The position numbers and the translations under genes were made by a program. This document shows, piece by piece, positions 29,149 to 38,153 of a stretch of DNA of 64,000 bases. Origin of the DNA: Ewingella sp. CoE-038-23 (GTDB lineage Bacteria > Pseudomonadota > Gammaproteobacteria > Enterobacterales > Enterobacteriaceae); assembly GCF_040419245.1 (NCBI RefSeq), contig NZ_JAZHOH010000004.1, positions 55,735 through 119,734 of the forward strand, written 5' to 3'. The notes beneath the pieces were generated by a model. It worked only from the letters and a program-made list of their open reading frames with translations. It made no database searches and was not told the DNA's origin. Numbering within the stretch: position 1 is the first letter of the stretch; each line of letters opens with the position of its first letter.

Positions 29149-29889
29149 ATGACAGTTTGGCCTTATCCACGGATTGTGGCGCATCGGGGCGGTGGTTCTT
29201 TGGCCCCGGAAAACACCCTTGCTGCCATTGATGTCGGCGCCAAGTACGGCCACACCATGATTGAGTTCGACGCCAAGCTGGCGCAGGACGGCGAAATTTT
29301 CCTGTTGCACGACGACACACTGAACCGCACCAGCAACGGCTGGGGCGTGGCGGGTGAGCTGAGCTGGGACAAATTGCGCCAACTGGACGCCGGTGACTGG
29401 TACGGCGCGGCGTTCAAAGGTGAAAAACTGCCGCTGTTGGCCGAAGTGGCCGAGCGCTGCGCGCGCCACAACATGATGGCGAACATTGAGATTAAACCGA
29501 CGACCGGCACGAATACCGAGACGGGGAGCAAAGTGGCGCTGGCGGCCAAAGAGCTATGGCGCGACCACCCTGCGCCGCCGCTGCTCTCTTCTTTCGAGTT
29601 CGACGCTCTGCTGGCGGCCAAGCAGGCCGTTCCCGAGCTGCCGCGCGGTTTACTGCTCGACGAGTGGCGTGATGACTGGAAAACGCTGACTGACCAACTG
29701 GAATGCGTTTCCCTGCATATCAACCATAAAGAGCTGACCGAAGCGCGGGTGAAAGCCTTGAAAGACGCCGGTTTGCACATTCTGGTGTACACCGTTAACT
29801 CGCCACAAAGCGCCCGCACCCTGCTGGCATGGGGCGTTGACTGCATCTGTACTGATGCTATTGACGATATCGGCCCAGATTTTGCGTAA
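29149..29889 (+). CDS. ugpQ: Cytosolic glycerophosphodiester phosphodiesterase UgpQ
   Basis: Cleaves glycerophosphodiesters during or after import by Ugp, giving glycerol-3-phosphate and an alcohol. 246 residues (E. coli 247), no signal peptide. GDPD motifs [13 protein letters not shown] (catalytic His), [23 protein letters not shown] and NIEIKPTTG are intact. It starts 2 bp after ugpC with a GGAG ribosome site and ends the operon before a strong terminator. Confidence 0.96.
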   Translation: MTVWPYPRIVAHRGGGSLAPENTLAAIDVGAKYGHTMIEFDAKLAQDGEIFLLHDDTLNRTSNGWGVAGELSWDKLRQLDAGDWYGAAFKGEKLPLLAEVAERCARHNMMANIEIKPTTGTNTETGSKVALAAKELWRDHPAPPLLSSFEFDALLAAKQAVPELPRGLLLDEWRDDWKTLTDQLECVSLHINHKELTEARVKALKDAGLHILVYTVNSPQSARTLLAWGVDCICTDAIDDIGPDFA

Positions 29890-29906
29890 AAATTGAGTTC
29901 GAAAAG

Positions 29907-29940
29907 AGGGGATATCTGCACTGCTGATATCCCCTTTTTC
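29907..29940. terminator. Terminator of ugpBAECQ, also usable by the convergent gene
   Basis: AGGGGATATC and GATATCCCCT pair across a 9-nt loop, followed by TTTTTC. The A-run on the left side would serve the minus-strand gene at 29947. Confidence 0.9.
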
Positions 29941-29946
29941 ATTTTA

Positions 29947-30333
29947 TTAGCGGGCTTGAGACTGCGCCAGTGCGGCACGATAAGCGGTGATCGCATTCAT
30001 GCAGGCGGGCACTCCGGCGTAAATTGCCATCTGAATCACGATCTCCAGCAACTCCTCCTTGGTCACGCCAACATTCATCGCGCAGCGCATGTGCAGCTCC
30101 AGTTGAGGCTGGGCATGGCCTAGCGTGATCAGCGACGCCACGGTCAGCATCTCGCGCGTTTTCAAATCAATGCCCGGCCGTCCGACCACCGCGCCAAAGG
30201 CGTAGTCAGTGATCAGGCGCGGCAGGTCGGGGTCCAGCTCGCACAAACGCGCACTCACGGCGTCTGCCAAACCCGGCTCCAGTTTTTCCATAATCGCACG
30301 GCCATACTCGGTGAGTTCGTTACCTGATTTCAT
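29947..30333 (-). CDS. Carboxymuconolactone decarboxylase family protein
   Basis: 128-residue all-helical protein of the CMD/AhpD superfamily, close in length to 4-carboxymuconolactone decarboxylase (PcaC). EMLTVASLITLGHAQPQLELHMRCAMNVGVTKEE covers the signature; His73, His81 and Cys84 are candidate functional residues. It lacks the CxxC pair of peroxidase-type AhpD, so a decarboxylase/isomerase-type or unknown reaction is more likely. It overlaps the upstream MFS gene by 4 bp, forming a two-gene operon divergent from a LysR regulator. Substrate unknown; no other protocatechuate genes are near. Confidence 0.85.
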   Translation of the reverse strand: MKSGNELTEYGRAIMEKLEPGLADAVSARLCELDPDLPRLITDYAFGAVVGRPGIDLKTREMLTVASLITLGHAQPQLELHMRCAMNVGVTKEELLEIVIQMAIYAGVPACMNAITAYRAALAQSQAR

Positions 30334-31544
30334 GCTGCTTCTCCTGATAAGTGGGAAATGTTACGGGTGTTAACGGGGATAATGGCGACCAGCAGCAATG
30401 ACAGGCCCATAGCCACGCCAGCGATGCTCATCAAGACGGGAATACTCATCGCAGCAACCAGCCATGCGCCGACCAGCGCGCCACAGCCGATGGCGGCGTT
30501 AAAGCAGGAGACGTAAATAGCCGTGGCGGGGAAAGCGTTCTCGGCGGCGGTGCGTAATACCCAAGTTTGGAAACCGACAAAAATTCCCGATACGGCCAAT
30601 CCCCACACCACAATCAGCGCCATGATCTGGCTACCCGTCAGCGCGGCTCCCCATAACCCGAGCACGAGAAGCGTGGCTGTAATCATCACGATAGAGAGTG
30701 AAACCAAGGGCTTAAGCCATTTGTCGATGAAGATGCCGGTGATGAAATTGCCAGCCAGCCCCGCGACGCCAAACATCAGCAGCATGAGCGGGATCAGGCG
30801 GGAAGAGAGAGCGTGTAGGCCCTGAAGCCAAGGCTCGATAAAGGTAAAAGCGGCAAAGTGCGCGGTAATGGCCAGCAGCGTTGCGGCATAGATTTTCCAT
30901 AAGGTGCTTGAACGCAGCACGCGGCGCATGGCTTCAAGCCCTAATGTGCTGGCGCTTTTGACTTGTGGCACCATCAGCGCGATACCCAGATAAGCCACGA
31001 TGCTCAGTGATGACATCATCCAAAATGCCGGACGCCAACCGAAGTTAAGCCCGATATAGTTCGACAAGGGGACGCCGAACACGCTGGCGGCCGACACGCC
31101 GCCAAATACCACGGAGGTAGCGACGCCGATATAGCTGGCGGGCACCATCGCGACCGTCGTCGCGCCAATCATCGCCCAAAACGCGCCGTGGGCCAGTGCG
31201 CCAATGACTCGCGCGACCAGCAGCCACGAGTAACTATCTACCGTGGCGCACAGGCTGTTGGAGATAAACATCACCGACATAAGAATCAGCAGCAGCCTTT
31301 TCTTTGGAAAATTTCCGAGAAAAATCGATGACAGCAGGGCACTGATGGCCCCCACCCACGCGAACAGCGTCACGGTTAGCCCAATCATGGATTCTGATTG
31401 CTGTAAGCCTCGCGCCATAGGCGTTAAAAGCCCAATAGGGGCCAATTCAGTAGTAACAATAGTGAAGGCGGAGATGGCGAGGATAAGCAGCGCCAGCCAC
31501 GTTTTTATGCCCAGAGACGGGTGAGTATCTTGAGAGGTTTTCAT
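30330..31544 (-). CDS. MFS transporter, DHA1/sugar-efflux type
   Basis: Major-facilitator inner-membrane exporter of 404 residues with twelve helices. The segment WVGAISALLSSIFLGNFPKKRLLL is the loop 2-3 motif A region, and ARVIGALAHGAFWAMIGATTV resembles SotB/YdhP-type efflux proteins. Start chosen at 31544 (MKTSQDTHP) because AAGGAAC precedes it; the frame is open nine codons further. Cotranscribed with the CMD-family gene (4-bp overlap). It may export the compound the CMD protein acts on, or confer resistance; that is inference. Confidence 0.87.
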   Translation of the reverse strand: MKTSQDTHPSLGIKTWLALLILAISAFTIVTTELAPIGLLTPMARGLQQSESMIGLTVTLFAWVGAISALLSSIFLGNFPKKRLLLILMSVMFISNSLCATVDSYSWLLVARVIGALAHGAFWAMIGATTVAMVPASYIGVATSVVFGGVSAASVFGVPLSNYIGLNFGWRPAFWMMSSLSIVAYLGIALMVPQVKSASTLGLEAMRRVLRSSTLWKIYAATLLAITAHFAAFTFIEPWLQGLHALSSRLIPLMLLMFGVAGLAGNFITGIFIDKWLKPLVSLSIVMITATLLVLGLWGAALTGSQIMALIVVWGLAVSGIFVGFQTWVLRTAAENAFPATAIYVSCFNAAIGCGALVGAWLVAAMSIPVLMSIAGVAMGLSLLLVAIIPVNTRNISHLSGEAA

Positions 31545-31710
31545 GATGTTCCTTGGATGCTGAGAAACCAATAATCTTCACCTCCCACCATACGCAGCGT
31601 GATTTTTTAGAGAATTGTTAGTTTTGTAATATCAATTAGGTATCACCAAGGGCGAGACAAGTGCTAATTTGGGGACATTGGGTCTCAGTGAATAACAGCG
31701 GGAGTTGCAC

Positions 31711-32631
31711 GTGAATGATTTCAGCGTAAATCTGCCTACGATTAAGCAGTTACAGTGCTTTATCGCCGTGGCGCATGAATTGAATTTTCGCCGTGCCGCC
31801 GAGCAGATGAAAATGAGCCAGCCGCCGCTGACCCGGCAGATTCAGACCCTCGAAGCCCTTCTTGGTCAGCCGCTGTTTATCCGCAATACCCATCAGGTGC
31901 AGCTAACCGAGGCCGGTAAGCAGTTGCAGCGTCAAGCTAAACCTTTGATTGAACAACTTTCACGTTTGGTAAAAGAGATCAAAGTAGAAAGTGAAAAGCT
32001 CAGAGTGGGCGTGACCCGCGCGCTGGATTTCACCCTCATCCCCTCGATTCATGCGCATCTGGCCGCCCTGATGAATATCGACGAGGTACTCTCTTACCAT
32101 CTGAATTCTCGCCAGCTGTTGAAAATGCTCGATAGCCAGAGTCTGGACATTGTCTTTACGGGAGAAAAGTCCTCGGGGCATGACGACGAGTTCGACTTCT
32201 TCTGGCTGCACCAGGAGCCGCTGATGCTGGCTTTGCCTTCATCGCACCCGGCAAGTATTCAGGAGCGGGTGTCGCTGAAGGACGTCGCCGACTTAGCCCT
32301 GTTTTGGTTTTCGCGCAGTGCAAATCCGAGTTTTTACGACAAATGCGAGCAGGTGTTTAACGCGCTGCCTTTTGCTTTGCAGTTCAAACCAGAGTCCGAG
32401 GATTCATTGCTGACTTTGGCCAACGTGGCGCGGGGAAACGGTATGGCGCTGATGCCACAATCCATGTGTTTATCGACCAGAGAAGGGCTGTGTTATCGCA
32501 AACTGGATGAGCAGACTTCGAGCCAGCTGAATATTGATGTCTATTTGGCGACGCGGAAAAATGAGCAGCGGGAACATGTGCTGGAGGCGGTGAACGTATT
32601 CTTACCAGAAAAAAAGGATATTAAAAAATAA
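31711..32631 (+). CDS. LysR-family transcriptional regulator
   Basis: 306 residues from a GTG at 31711 placed 6 nt after GGGAG; a TTG two codons upstream directly abuts that site and is less likely. N-terminal winged helix-turn-helix (residues about 10-65, with NFRRAAEQMKMSQPPLTRQIQTLEALLG) followed by a LysR substrate-binding domain. It is divergent from the MFS-CMD operon with 166 bp between starts, the typical arrangement for a LysR protein controlling its neighbour. The effector is unknown. Confidence 0.9.
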   Translation: MNDFSVNLPTIKQLQCFIAVAHELNFRRAAEQMKMSQPPLTRQIQTLEALLGQPLFIRNTHQVQLTEAGKQLQRQAKPLIEQLSRLVKEIKVESEKLRVGVTRALDFTLIPSIHAHLAALMNIDEVLSYHLNSRQLLKMLDSQSLDIVFTGEKSSGHDDEFDFFWLHQEPLMLALPSSHPASIQERVSLKDVADLALFWFSRSANPSFYDKCEQVFNALPFALQFKPESEDSLLTLANVARGNGMALMPQSMCLSTREGLCYRKLDEQTSSQLNIDVYLATRKNEQREHVLEAVNVFLPEKKDIKK

Positions 32632-32634
32632 CAA

Positions 32635-32660
32635 AAGGCGCGGAAGCCGCGCCTTAATAA
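32635..32660 (+). terminator. Terminator-like hairpin after the LysR gene
   Basis: AAGGCGCGG-AAG-CCGCGCCTT, a 9-bp stem, followed by the AT-rich TTAATAATTTAAA instead of a pure T-tract. Confidence 0.6.
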
Positions 32661-32676
32661 TTTAAAAACTTATTCT

Positions 32677-33189
32677 TTAATTAATTGGCTGTATTCGGCA
32701 TGACATATTATTAAAAATTGTACTGTTTTTCTCTGTTTCATAGCCTGATTCGACTTTTTTCTGCAAATTAAAACAATATTCTTCATGCTCTGTTGCAGCC
32801 TGTGTGCAAGATAAAAGGATAAGTAATGATAAAATTGCAAATATTAATAAATGTACGAAGGACCAAATGAAAGCCCTTTTCTTTGAAATAAAAGGGCTCA
32901 CGGTGCTTATTACTATAGCTTTGTATGAAGATATTATTGAGCCGCCTAAAAATGCTCCAGCAATGAAGAGTGCTATTGGATTTGCATATTTTAAAAGTGG
33001 AGAAATAAAATAACTTAATACTAATGCGAAAATCCCATAATGAAAAAAATAATTAAAGAAATGTTTTTTTAGTTTATCTAAAGCTTCCATTTCCTCGTTT
33101 TTAGGATTGTGATTATAGTCTTTTTTTACTAATTCAAAATAGTGATCTTTTTTTCTTTTAAAATAATTCGACGTAGTTTTATTATTCAT
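32677..33189 (-). CDS. AT-rich orphan inner-membrane protein of unknown function
   Basis: 170 residues, no family recognised. A basic, Lys/Asn-rich N-terminus (residues 1-45, with KRKK and KKDYNHNPKNEE) precedes three hydrophobic segments (about 49-67, 71-88 and 105-127). The C-terminal tail of about 42 residues has Cys128, Cys139 and Cys164, which might face the periplasm. Base composition is far more AT-rich than the rest of the window, and codon use is skewed to AAA, AAT and ATT, suggesting acquisition by transfer. It is bounded by the LysR gene (convergent) and yhhA. The start ATG at 33189 has a TAAGGAAATT-type ribosome site. It could be an immunity-like or regulatory membrane protein, but nothing shows that. 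Confidence 0.75.
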   Translation of the reverse strand: MNNKTTSNYFKRKKDHYFELVKKDYNHNPKNEEMEALDKLKKHFFNYFFHYGIFALVLSYFISPLLKYANPIALFIAGAFLGGSIISSYKAIVISTVSPFISKKRAFIWSFVHLLIFAILSLLILLSCTQAATEHEEYCFNLQKKVESGYETEKNSTIFNNMSCRIQPIN

Positions 33190-33340
33190 TTCCTGTAATT
33201 TCCTTATGAGTTAAATAAACTAAAGAATTTAGTGAAAATAGATTAATATATCAATAACTTAATTGCATGGAAAAGTATTTATATACAGGGGGAAGGGAAA
33301 CGCGTTCAGGATGGGGGAAGTAGGGCGTCATATTAAATTG

Positions 33341-33363
33341 CCCCGCCGCGTTAAACAGCGGGG
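33341..33363 (-). terminator. Hairpin downstream of yhhA
   Basis: CCCCGC and GCGGGG pair across an 11-nt loop 13 bp after the yhhA stop; on the minus strand it is followed by AATTTAAT, a weak U-tract. Confidence 0.55.
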
Positions 33364-33375
33364 TAAAACTCTGAC

Positions 33376-33675
33376 TTAATTCTGCTGCAGCGGCTGGCCC
33401 GGACGATTTAGCTGCTGGGTCTGCAGACGCTGCTGGTTGCTTTGAATTTGCGAGCGCAGTTTGAGCTGTTGCTGCTGCTGGTTATTGCGCAGGTCTTGCT
33501 GCAATTTCTGCTGCTGGATCTGCGAATTGGTTTGTTGCTGCTGCTGCATCCGTTCTTGCGAAGGGTTACTCAGCAGCTGTTGGTTGCGGTCAGGCACTGA
33601 CACGGTGTTCGCCGAGGCGGCCTGAACGGCGAAAAGCAGGGGAATAGCGGCTACGAGCCCATAACAACGTTTCAT
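33376..33675 (-). CDS. yhhA: YhhA-like DUF2756 secreted glutamine-rich protein
   Basis: 99-residue protein with a Sec signal peptide (MKRCYGLVAAIPLLFAV, cleavage near ASA-N) and a mature part made almost wholly of Gln, Asn, Arg, Leu and Ser, including runs of five glutamines. E. coli YhhA (DUF2756) has the same build but is longer (146), with a proline-rich tail missing here. In E. coli yhhA follows ugpQ; here the accessory cassette separates them. Function unknown; the charged helical repeats suggest an extended or coiled-coil periplasmic protein. Confidence 0.8.
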   Translation of the reverse strand: MKRCYGLVAAIPLLFAVQAASANTVSVPDRNQQLLSNPSQERMQQQQQTNSQIQQQKLQQDLRNNQQQQQLKLRSQIQSNQQRLQTQQLNRPGQPLQQN

Positions 33676-33875
33676 CAGGTGATCCTCCAGTCAGTCATGA
33701 TTTAAGTCTACGACATATCACCGGGTTGTGTGGTCCCCCATGGCACGGAACGCTCAAAGCGTGGGTCAGGTCTCGTTAGGTCAATAAACGCACAGTGGTA
33801 AACCCACTTTAAGGTTCTCTACTTTGCAACATCCGTTACAATCAGCCTATCTTTTACTTTTTCAGGCTGAACTTC

Positions 33876-34775
33876 GTGCCGTTACTCGTTATTACCACCA
33901 TTTTGTGGGCTTTTTCATTTAGCCTCATCGGCGTCTATCTGGCGGGTCAGGTTGACAGCGTATTTTCCGTGCTGGTGCGGCTAAGCCTCGCCGCGCTGGT
34001 GTTTTTGCCGTTTCTGCGCTGGAAGGGCTATCCGGTAAAAACCCTGCTGATGTACATGGCCGTCGGCGCGATGCAGCTCGGCATCATGTATTTGATTAGC
34101 TTCGAAGCCTATTTGTACCTGTCGGTGCCGGAATTCCTGTTGTTCACGGTGATGACGCCGCTCTACGTGACGCTGATTTATGACCTGATCAGCGGGCGTA
34201 AAATCCGCAAAGGCTATGCCCTGTGCGCGCTGCTGGCGGTGGTCGGCGCGGCTATCATTCGCTACGACCATATCAGCGAACATTTCATCATTGGCCTGCT
34301 GTTGGTGCAGGCGGCGAATATCTGCTTCGCCATTGGTCAAGTCGGCTATAAACGCCTGATGGAAACCCACCCGATGCCGCAGCACACGGCGTTTTCATGG
34401 TTCTACATCGGCGCGCTGATTTGCGCCGTGGTGGCGTGGTTCCTGTGGGGCAATCCGCAAAAGCTGCCCACCACCGGCCTGCAATGGGGCATTCTGATCT
34501 GGCTCGGCGTGGGGGCTTCGGCTTTAGGGTATTTCATGTGGAACTACGGCGCGACGCAGGTGGACGCGGGAACGCTGGGGATTATGAACAACTTCCACGT
34601 CCCGGCCGGGCTGCTGGTTAACCTCGCCATTTGGCAACAGCAGCCGCACTGGCCGAGCTTTATTATTGGTGCGGCAGTGATAATGGCTTCACTGTGGGTG
34701 CACCGACGTTGGGTTTTAGGGCATCACGGACAAACGGCAGATGGTCGCACGCGTGCTGCCGGGTCGAACGAATAA
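33876..34775 (+). CDS. yigM: Biotin transporter YigM (EamA family)
   Basis: Ten-helix EamA/DMT membrane protein of 299 residues, the same length as E. coli YigM, which is the main biotin importer of E. coli. GTG start after AGGCTGAACTTC. Two EamA repeats are visible, ending with [43 protein letters not shown], nearly identical to E. coli. Its last 113 bp overlap the 3' end of metR on the opposite strand, so the C-terminal tail ([15 protein letters not shown]) is antisense to metR; the E. coli tail is similar. Confidence 0.95.
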   Translation: MPLLVITTILWAFSFSLIGVYLAGQVDSVFSVLVRLSLAALVFLPFLRWKGYPVKTLLMYMAVGAMQLGIMYLISFEAYLYLSVPEFLLFTVMTPLYVTLIYDLISGRKIRKGYALCALLAVVGAAIIRYDHISEHFIIGLLLVQAANICFAIGQVGYKRLMETHPMPQHTAFSWFYIGALICAVVAWFLWGNPQKLPTTGLQWGILIWLGVGASALGYFMWNYGATQVDAGTLGIMNNFHVPAGLLVNLAIWQQQPHWPSFIIGAAVIMASLWVHRRWVLGHHGQTADGRTRAAGSNE

Positions 34776-35616
34776 AAGCTTCCACAATAGGTTGGCGCTG
34801 CTCGCCATCGCGCACGGCGGCGTACAACCTGCTCCACAAGCCATCTCCCAGCGTTTTAGTGACCACCAGTCCCTGACGTTCAAAGCTCTCCACCACCCAG
34901 TGGGGCAGCGCGGCAATCCCCATGCGGGCCGACACCATCTGAATCAACAACAGCGTGTTATCGACGCTTTTCAGCGCCGGGCTGACGCCTGCCGGTTCCA
35001 GGAAGTGACGCCAGATATCCAGACGCTGGCGCTGAACCGGGTAGATCATCAGGATTTCCGCACTTAAATCTTCCGGCGTGATAATCGCCTGCTTGGCCAG
35101 CGGATGGTCCGGCGCTAGCACCAGACGCACTTCAAAATCAAACATTGGCGAATAGTGCAGACCACTGCGCGGCAGGATGTCGGAGGTCAGCACCAAGTCC
35201 AGCTCGCCCTGCTGTAGCGCGGGCTGCGGGTCGAAAGTGACGCCAGATTTGAAATCCATCAGCACATTGGGGAAGCGCAGGCGGAAGTTATCCAGTGCCG
35301 GTGTCAGCCACTGAATGCAGCTATGGCACTCAATCGCGATACGCAATGACGCCTGATGCGGCTCGCTGCAAGCCTGTAGCGCCTGCTGGATTTGCGGCAG
35401 CACCTGTTCAGCCAAGTTAAGCATGATTTCACCCTGCGGCGTAAAGCGTAGCGGCTGGCTTTTTCGCACGAATAGGCGGAAACCCAGACGCTGCTCCAAA
35501 TCGCTGAACTGATGCGATAAGGCAGACTGTGTCTGGTGTAGCTGCGCGGCGGCAGCGGCCAGCGACCCGGTATTACGTAGAGCTTGTAAGGTCCGCAGGT
35601 GTTTCAGTTCAATCAT
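34663..35616 (-). CDS. metR: Transcriptional activator MetR (LysR family)
   Basis: LysR-type activator of metE and other methionine genes with homocysteine as co-effector, 317 residues (E. coli 317). [45 protein letters not shown] is the winged helix-turn-helix. Divergent from metE with 103 bp between starts, as in E. coli. Its 3' end overlaps yigM on the other strand. Confidence 0.97.
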   Translation of the reverse strand: MIELKHLRTLQALRNTGSLAAAAAQLHQTQSALSHQFSDLEQRLGFRLFVRKSQPLRFTPQGEIMLNLAEQVLPQIQQALQACSEPHQASLRIAIECHSCIQWLTPALDNFRLRFPNVLMDFKSGVTFDPQPALQQGELDLVLTSDILPRSGLHYSPMFDFEVRLVLAPDHPLAKQAIITPEDLSAEILMIYPVQRQRLDIWRHFLEPAGVSPALKSVDNTLLLIQMVSARMGIAALPHWVVESFERQGLVVTKTLGDGLWSRLYAAVRDGEQRQPIVEAFIRSTRQHACDHLPFVRDALKPNVGAPTVKPLSLPHQ

Positions 35617-35648
35617 GAGAGTCCTTCACCGTGTCATGAATTATTTGC
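35616..35648. promoter_or_regulatory. Candidate MetR sites between metR and metE
   Basis: TGAGAGTCCTTCA (35616-35628) matches TGAA-N5-TTCA with one change, and TGAATTATTTGCG (35637-35649 region) carries one good half. The two are 21 bp apart, two helical turns, as expected for paired MetR sites; the first overlaps the metR start codon. Confidence 0.5.
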
Positions 35649-35650
35649 GC

Positions 35651-35703
35651 TTGTGCAATATACAGTACCTGCGGATTATGGATGTGTAAACATCTGGACG
35701 GCT
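35651..35703 (+). promoter_or_regulatory. metE promoter with three tandem MetJ boxes
   Basis: -35 TTGTGC (35651-35656) and -10 GATTAT (35674-35679) are 17 bp apart. They are followed by three adjacent 8-mers, GGATGTGT, AAACATCT and GGACGGCT (35680-35703), each matching the met box AGACGTCT at 5 or 6 positions. Repression by MetJ with S-adenosylmethionine would block transcription start. Confidence 0.72.
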
Positions 35704-35719
35704 AAACAGGAAGATAAAG

Positions 35720-37996
35720 ATGACCATTTTGAACCATACCCTCGGTTTCCCTCGTGTCGGTCTGCGTCGTGAACTGAAAAAAGCACAAGAGAGTTACTGG
35801 GCTGGCAACAGCACTCAGCAAGAATTACTGGCTACCGGCCGCGAACTGCGCGCCCGTCATTGGAAGCAACAGGCCGACGCTGGCGTGGATCTGGTCCCCG
35901 TCGGCGACTTCGCTTGGTACGACCACGTTCTGACCACCAGCCTGCTGCTGGGTAACGTGCCAGCGCGTCATCAGAACGCCGACGGCTCTGTCGATCTCGA
36001 TACCCTGTTCCGTCTGGGGCGCGGTCGCGCACCTACTGGGAAACCCGCTGCGGCGGCGGAAATGACCAAATGGTTCAATACCAACTACCACTATATGGTC
36101 CCTGAATTCGTGAAGGGGCAGCAATTCAAACTGACCTGGACCCAACTGTTGGAGGAAGTGGACGAGGCGCTGGCGCTCGGCCACAAAGTAAAACCCGTGC
36201 TTCTCGGCCCACTGACTTATCTGTGGCTGGGTAAAGTGAAAGGCGAGCAGTTTGACCGTCTTTCCCTGATCAACGACATTCTGCCGGTTTACCAGCAAGT
36301 GCTGGCTGAACTGGCTAAGCGCGGCATCGAGTGGGTCCAAATCGACGAACCCGCGCTGGTTCTGGAACTGCCAAAAGCCTGGCTGGATGCCTACCAGCCT
36401 GCTTACCAGCAGCTTCAGGGCAAAACCAAACTGCTGCTGACTACCTATTTCGACAGCGTGGGCCACAACATTGATACCATTCGCCAACTGCCGGTGCAGG
36501 GGCTGCACATCGACGCCGTGGCGGGGCGCGACGATCTCGCCGCCGTGGCTGACCAACTGCCAAAAGAGTGGCTGCTCTCTCTTGGGGTGATCAATGGCCG
36601 TAACGTTTGGCGCGCCGACCTGAGCACCTGGTTCGAGCGCCTCAAGCCGCTGGTGGCTGGCCGCAATGTCTGGCTAGGCAGCTCGTGCTCACTGCTGCAC
36701 AGCCCAATCGACCTGAGCGTGGAAACGCGTCTGGATGAAGAAGTGAAAAGCTGGTTCGCCTTCGGCCTGCAAAAATGTGCCGAGCTGGCGCTGCTGGCGT
36801 CTGCTCTCAATGACCCTAAACCAGAGACGCTGGATAAACTGGCCCAATACAGCGCGCCAATCCGCGCCCGCCGTGACTCCAAGCGTGTGAACAACGCCGC
36901 CGTTGGCCAACGCGTCGCCGCCATCACTGCCGCAGACATTGAGCGGCCGAGTGTGTACACCACACGCGCCGAAGCCCAGCGGGCGCGCTTCAAACTGCCT
37001 TTATGGCCAACCACCACCATTGGCTCTTTCCCACAAACTACTGAAATCCGTGGCCTGCGCCTGGACTTCAAACAAGGCCGCTTGGACAACGCCAACTACC
37101 GCACTGGCATCAGCGAGCACATCAAACAGGCGATTAAAGAGCAGGAGCGTCTGGATATCGACGTGCTGGTTCATGGCGAAGCCGAGCGCAACGACATGGT
37201 GGAATACTTCGGTGAGCATCTGGACGGTTTCGTCTTCACCCAAAACGGTTGGGTGCAGAGCTACGGTTCCCGCTGCGTTAAACCGCCGGTGATTATTGGT
37301 GACGTTAGCCGCCCGCAGGCAATAACCGTGGAGTGGGCCAAGTACGCCCAGTCTCTGACCGAGCGCCCGGTGAAAGGCATGCTGACTGGCCCCATCACCA
37401 TTCTCTGCTGGTCTTTCCCGCGTGAAGACGTCAGCCGCGAAACCATCGCCAAGCAGATTGGTTTGGCGCTGCGCGACGAAGTGGAAGATCTGCAAAACGC
37501 CGGTATCGGCATCATCCAGATTGACGAACCCGCGCTGCGCGAAGGGCTGCCGCTGCGCCAGTCGGAGTGGAATGCCTACCTGCGCTGGGCCGTCGACGCC
37601 TTCAAACTGAACGCCGCGATTGCCAAAGATGACACGCAGATCCACACCCATATGTGTTACTGCGAGTTCAACGACATCATGGATTCCATCGCCGCGCTGG
37701 ATGCGGATGTGATAACCATTGAGACTTCACGTTCGGATATGGAGCTGATCGAAACCTTCAAAGAGTTCGATTACCCCAACGAAATCGGGCCGGGAGTTTA
37801 CGACATTCACTCACCCAACGTGCCAAGCGTCGAGTGGATTGAGAACCTGCTGCGCAAAGCCGCCGACAGCATTCCGGCCGAGCGGCTGTGGGTTAACCCA
37901 GACTGCGGCCTGAAAACCCGTGGCTGGGCCGAAACCCGCGAGTCACTGGAAAACATGGTGAAAGCGGCAAAACGCCTGCGCGCCGAGCAGCTCTAA
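35720..37996 (+). CDS. metE: Cobalamin-independent methionine synthase
   Basis: Transfers methyl from 5-methyltetrahydropteroyltriglutamate to homocysteine, the last step of methionine synthesis, without B12. 758 residues (E. coli 753). Two TIM barrels: the N-terminal Meth_synt_1 starting [15 protein letters not shown], and the catalytic C-terminal domain with zinc ligands in [11 protein letters not shown] (His and Cys), the glutamate nearby, and the last Cys in [11 protein letters not shown]. Ribosome site AGGAAGATAAAG. A strong terminator follows. Confidence 0.98.
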   Translation: MTILNHTLGFPRVGLRRELKKAQESYWAGNSTQQELLATGRELRARHWKQQADAGVDLVPVGDFAWYDHVLTTSLLLGNVPARHQNADGSVDLDTLFRLGRGRAPTGKPAAAAEMTKWFNTNYHYMVPEFVKGQQFKLTWTQLLEEVDEALALGHKVKPVLLGPLTYLWLGKVKGEQFDRLSLINDILPVYQQVLAELAKRGIEWVQIDEPALVLELPKAWLDAYQPAYQQLQGKTKLLLTTYFDSVGHNIDTIRQLPVQGLHIDAVAGRDDLAAVADQLPKEWLLSLGVINGRNVWRADLSTWFERLKPLVAGRNVWLGSSCSLLHSPIDLSVETRLDEEVKSWFAFGLQKCAELALLASALNDPKPETLDKLAQYSAPIRARRDSKRVNNAAVGQRVAAITAADIERPSVYTTRAEAQRARFKLPLWPTTTIGSFPQTTEIRGLRLDFKQGRLDNANYRTGISEHIKQAIKEQERLDIDVLVHGEAERNDMVEYFGEHLDGFVFTQNGWVQSYGSRCVKPPVIIGDVSRPQAITVEWAKYAQSLTERPVKGMLTGPITILCWSFPREDVSRETIAKQIGLALRDEVEDLQNAGIGIIQIDEPALREGLPLRQSEWNAYLRWAVDAFKLNAAIAKDDTQIHTHMCYCEFNDIMDSIAALDADVITIETSRSDMELIETFKEFDYPNEIGPGVYDIHSPNVPSVEWIENLLRKAADSIPAERLWVNPDCGLKTRGWAETRESLENMVKAAKRLRAEQL

Positions 37997-38026
37997 TCTG
38001 GCACTAAAACCGTCCCTATGAATGTT

Positions 38027-38053
38027 AAGGAGCACGCCGGTGCTCCTTTTTTA
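38027..38053 (+). terminator. Terminator of metE
   Basis: AAGGAGCAC-GCCG-GTGCTCCTT with six T in a row after the GC stem. Confidence 0.93.
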
Positions 38054-38153
38054 TGGGCCGGAATGCTCCCAAAATCCGCCGTTTTCGCTCGTTTTCCCTT
38101 ATTCCCCGCTAGGCTTAGTAAAGACTTTACTGAGACTAACCAAGGAGAGAACA

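Noticed and set aside
29163..29996. 277-codon minus-strand ORF opposite ugpQ
   Set aside because: Antisense of the conserved ugpQ and crosses a strong terminator.
33430..33560. CAG/CTG-rich tract as a microsatellite repeat
   Set aside because: It is the glutamine-codon-rich part of the yhhA-like coding sequence; the units are irregular.
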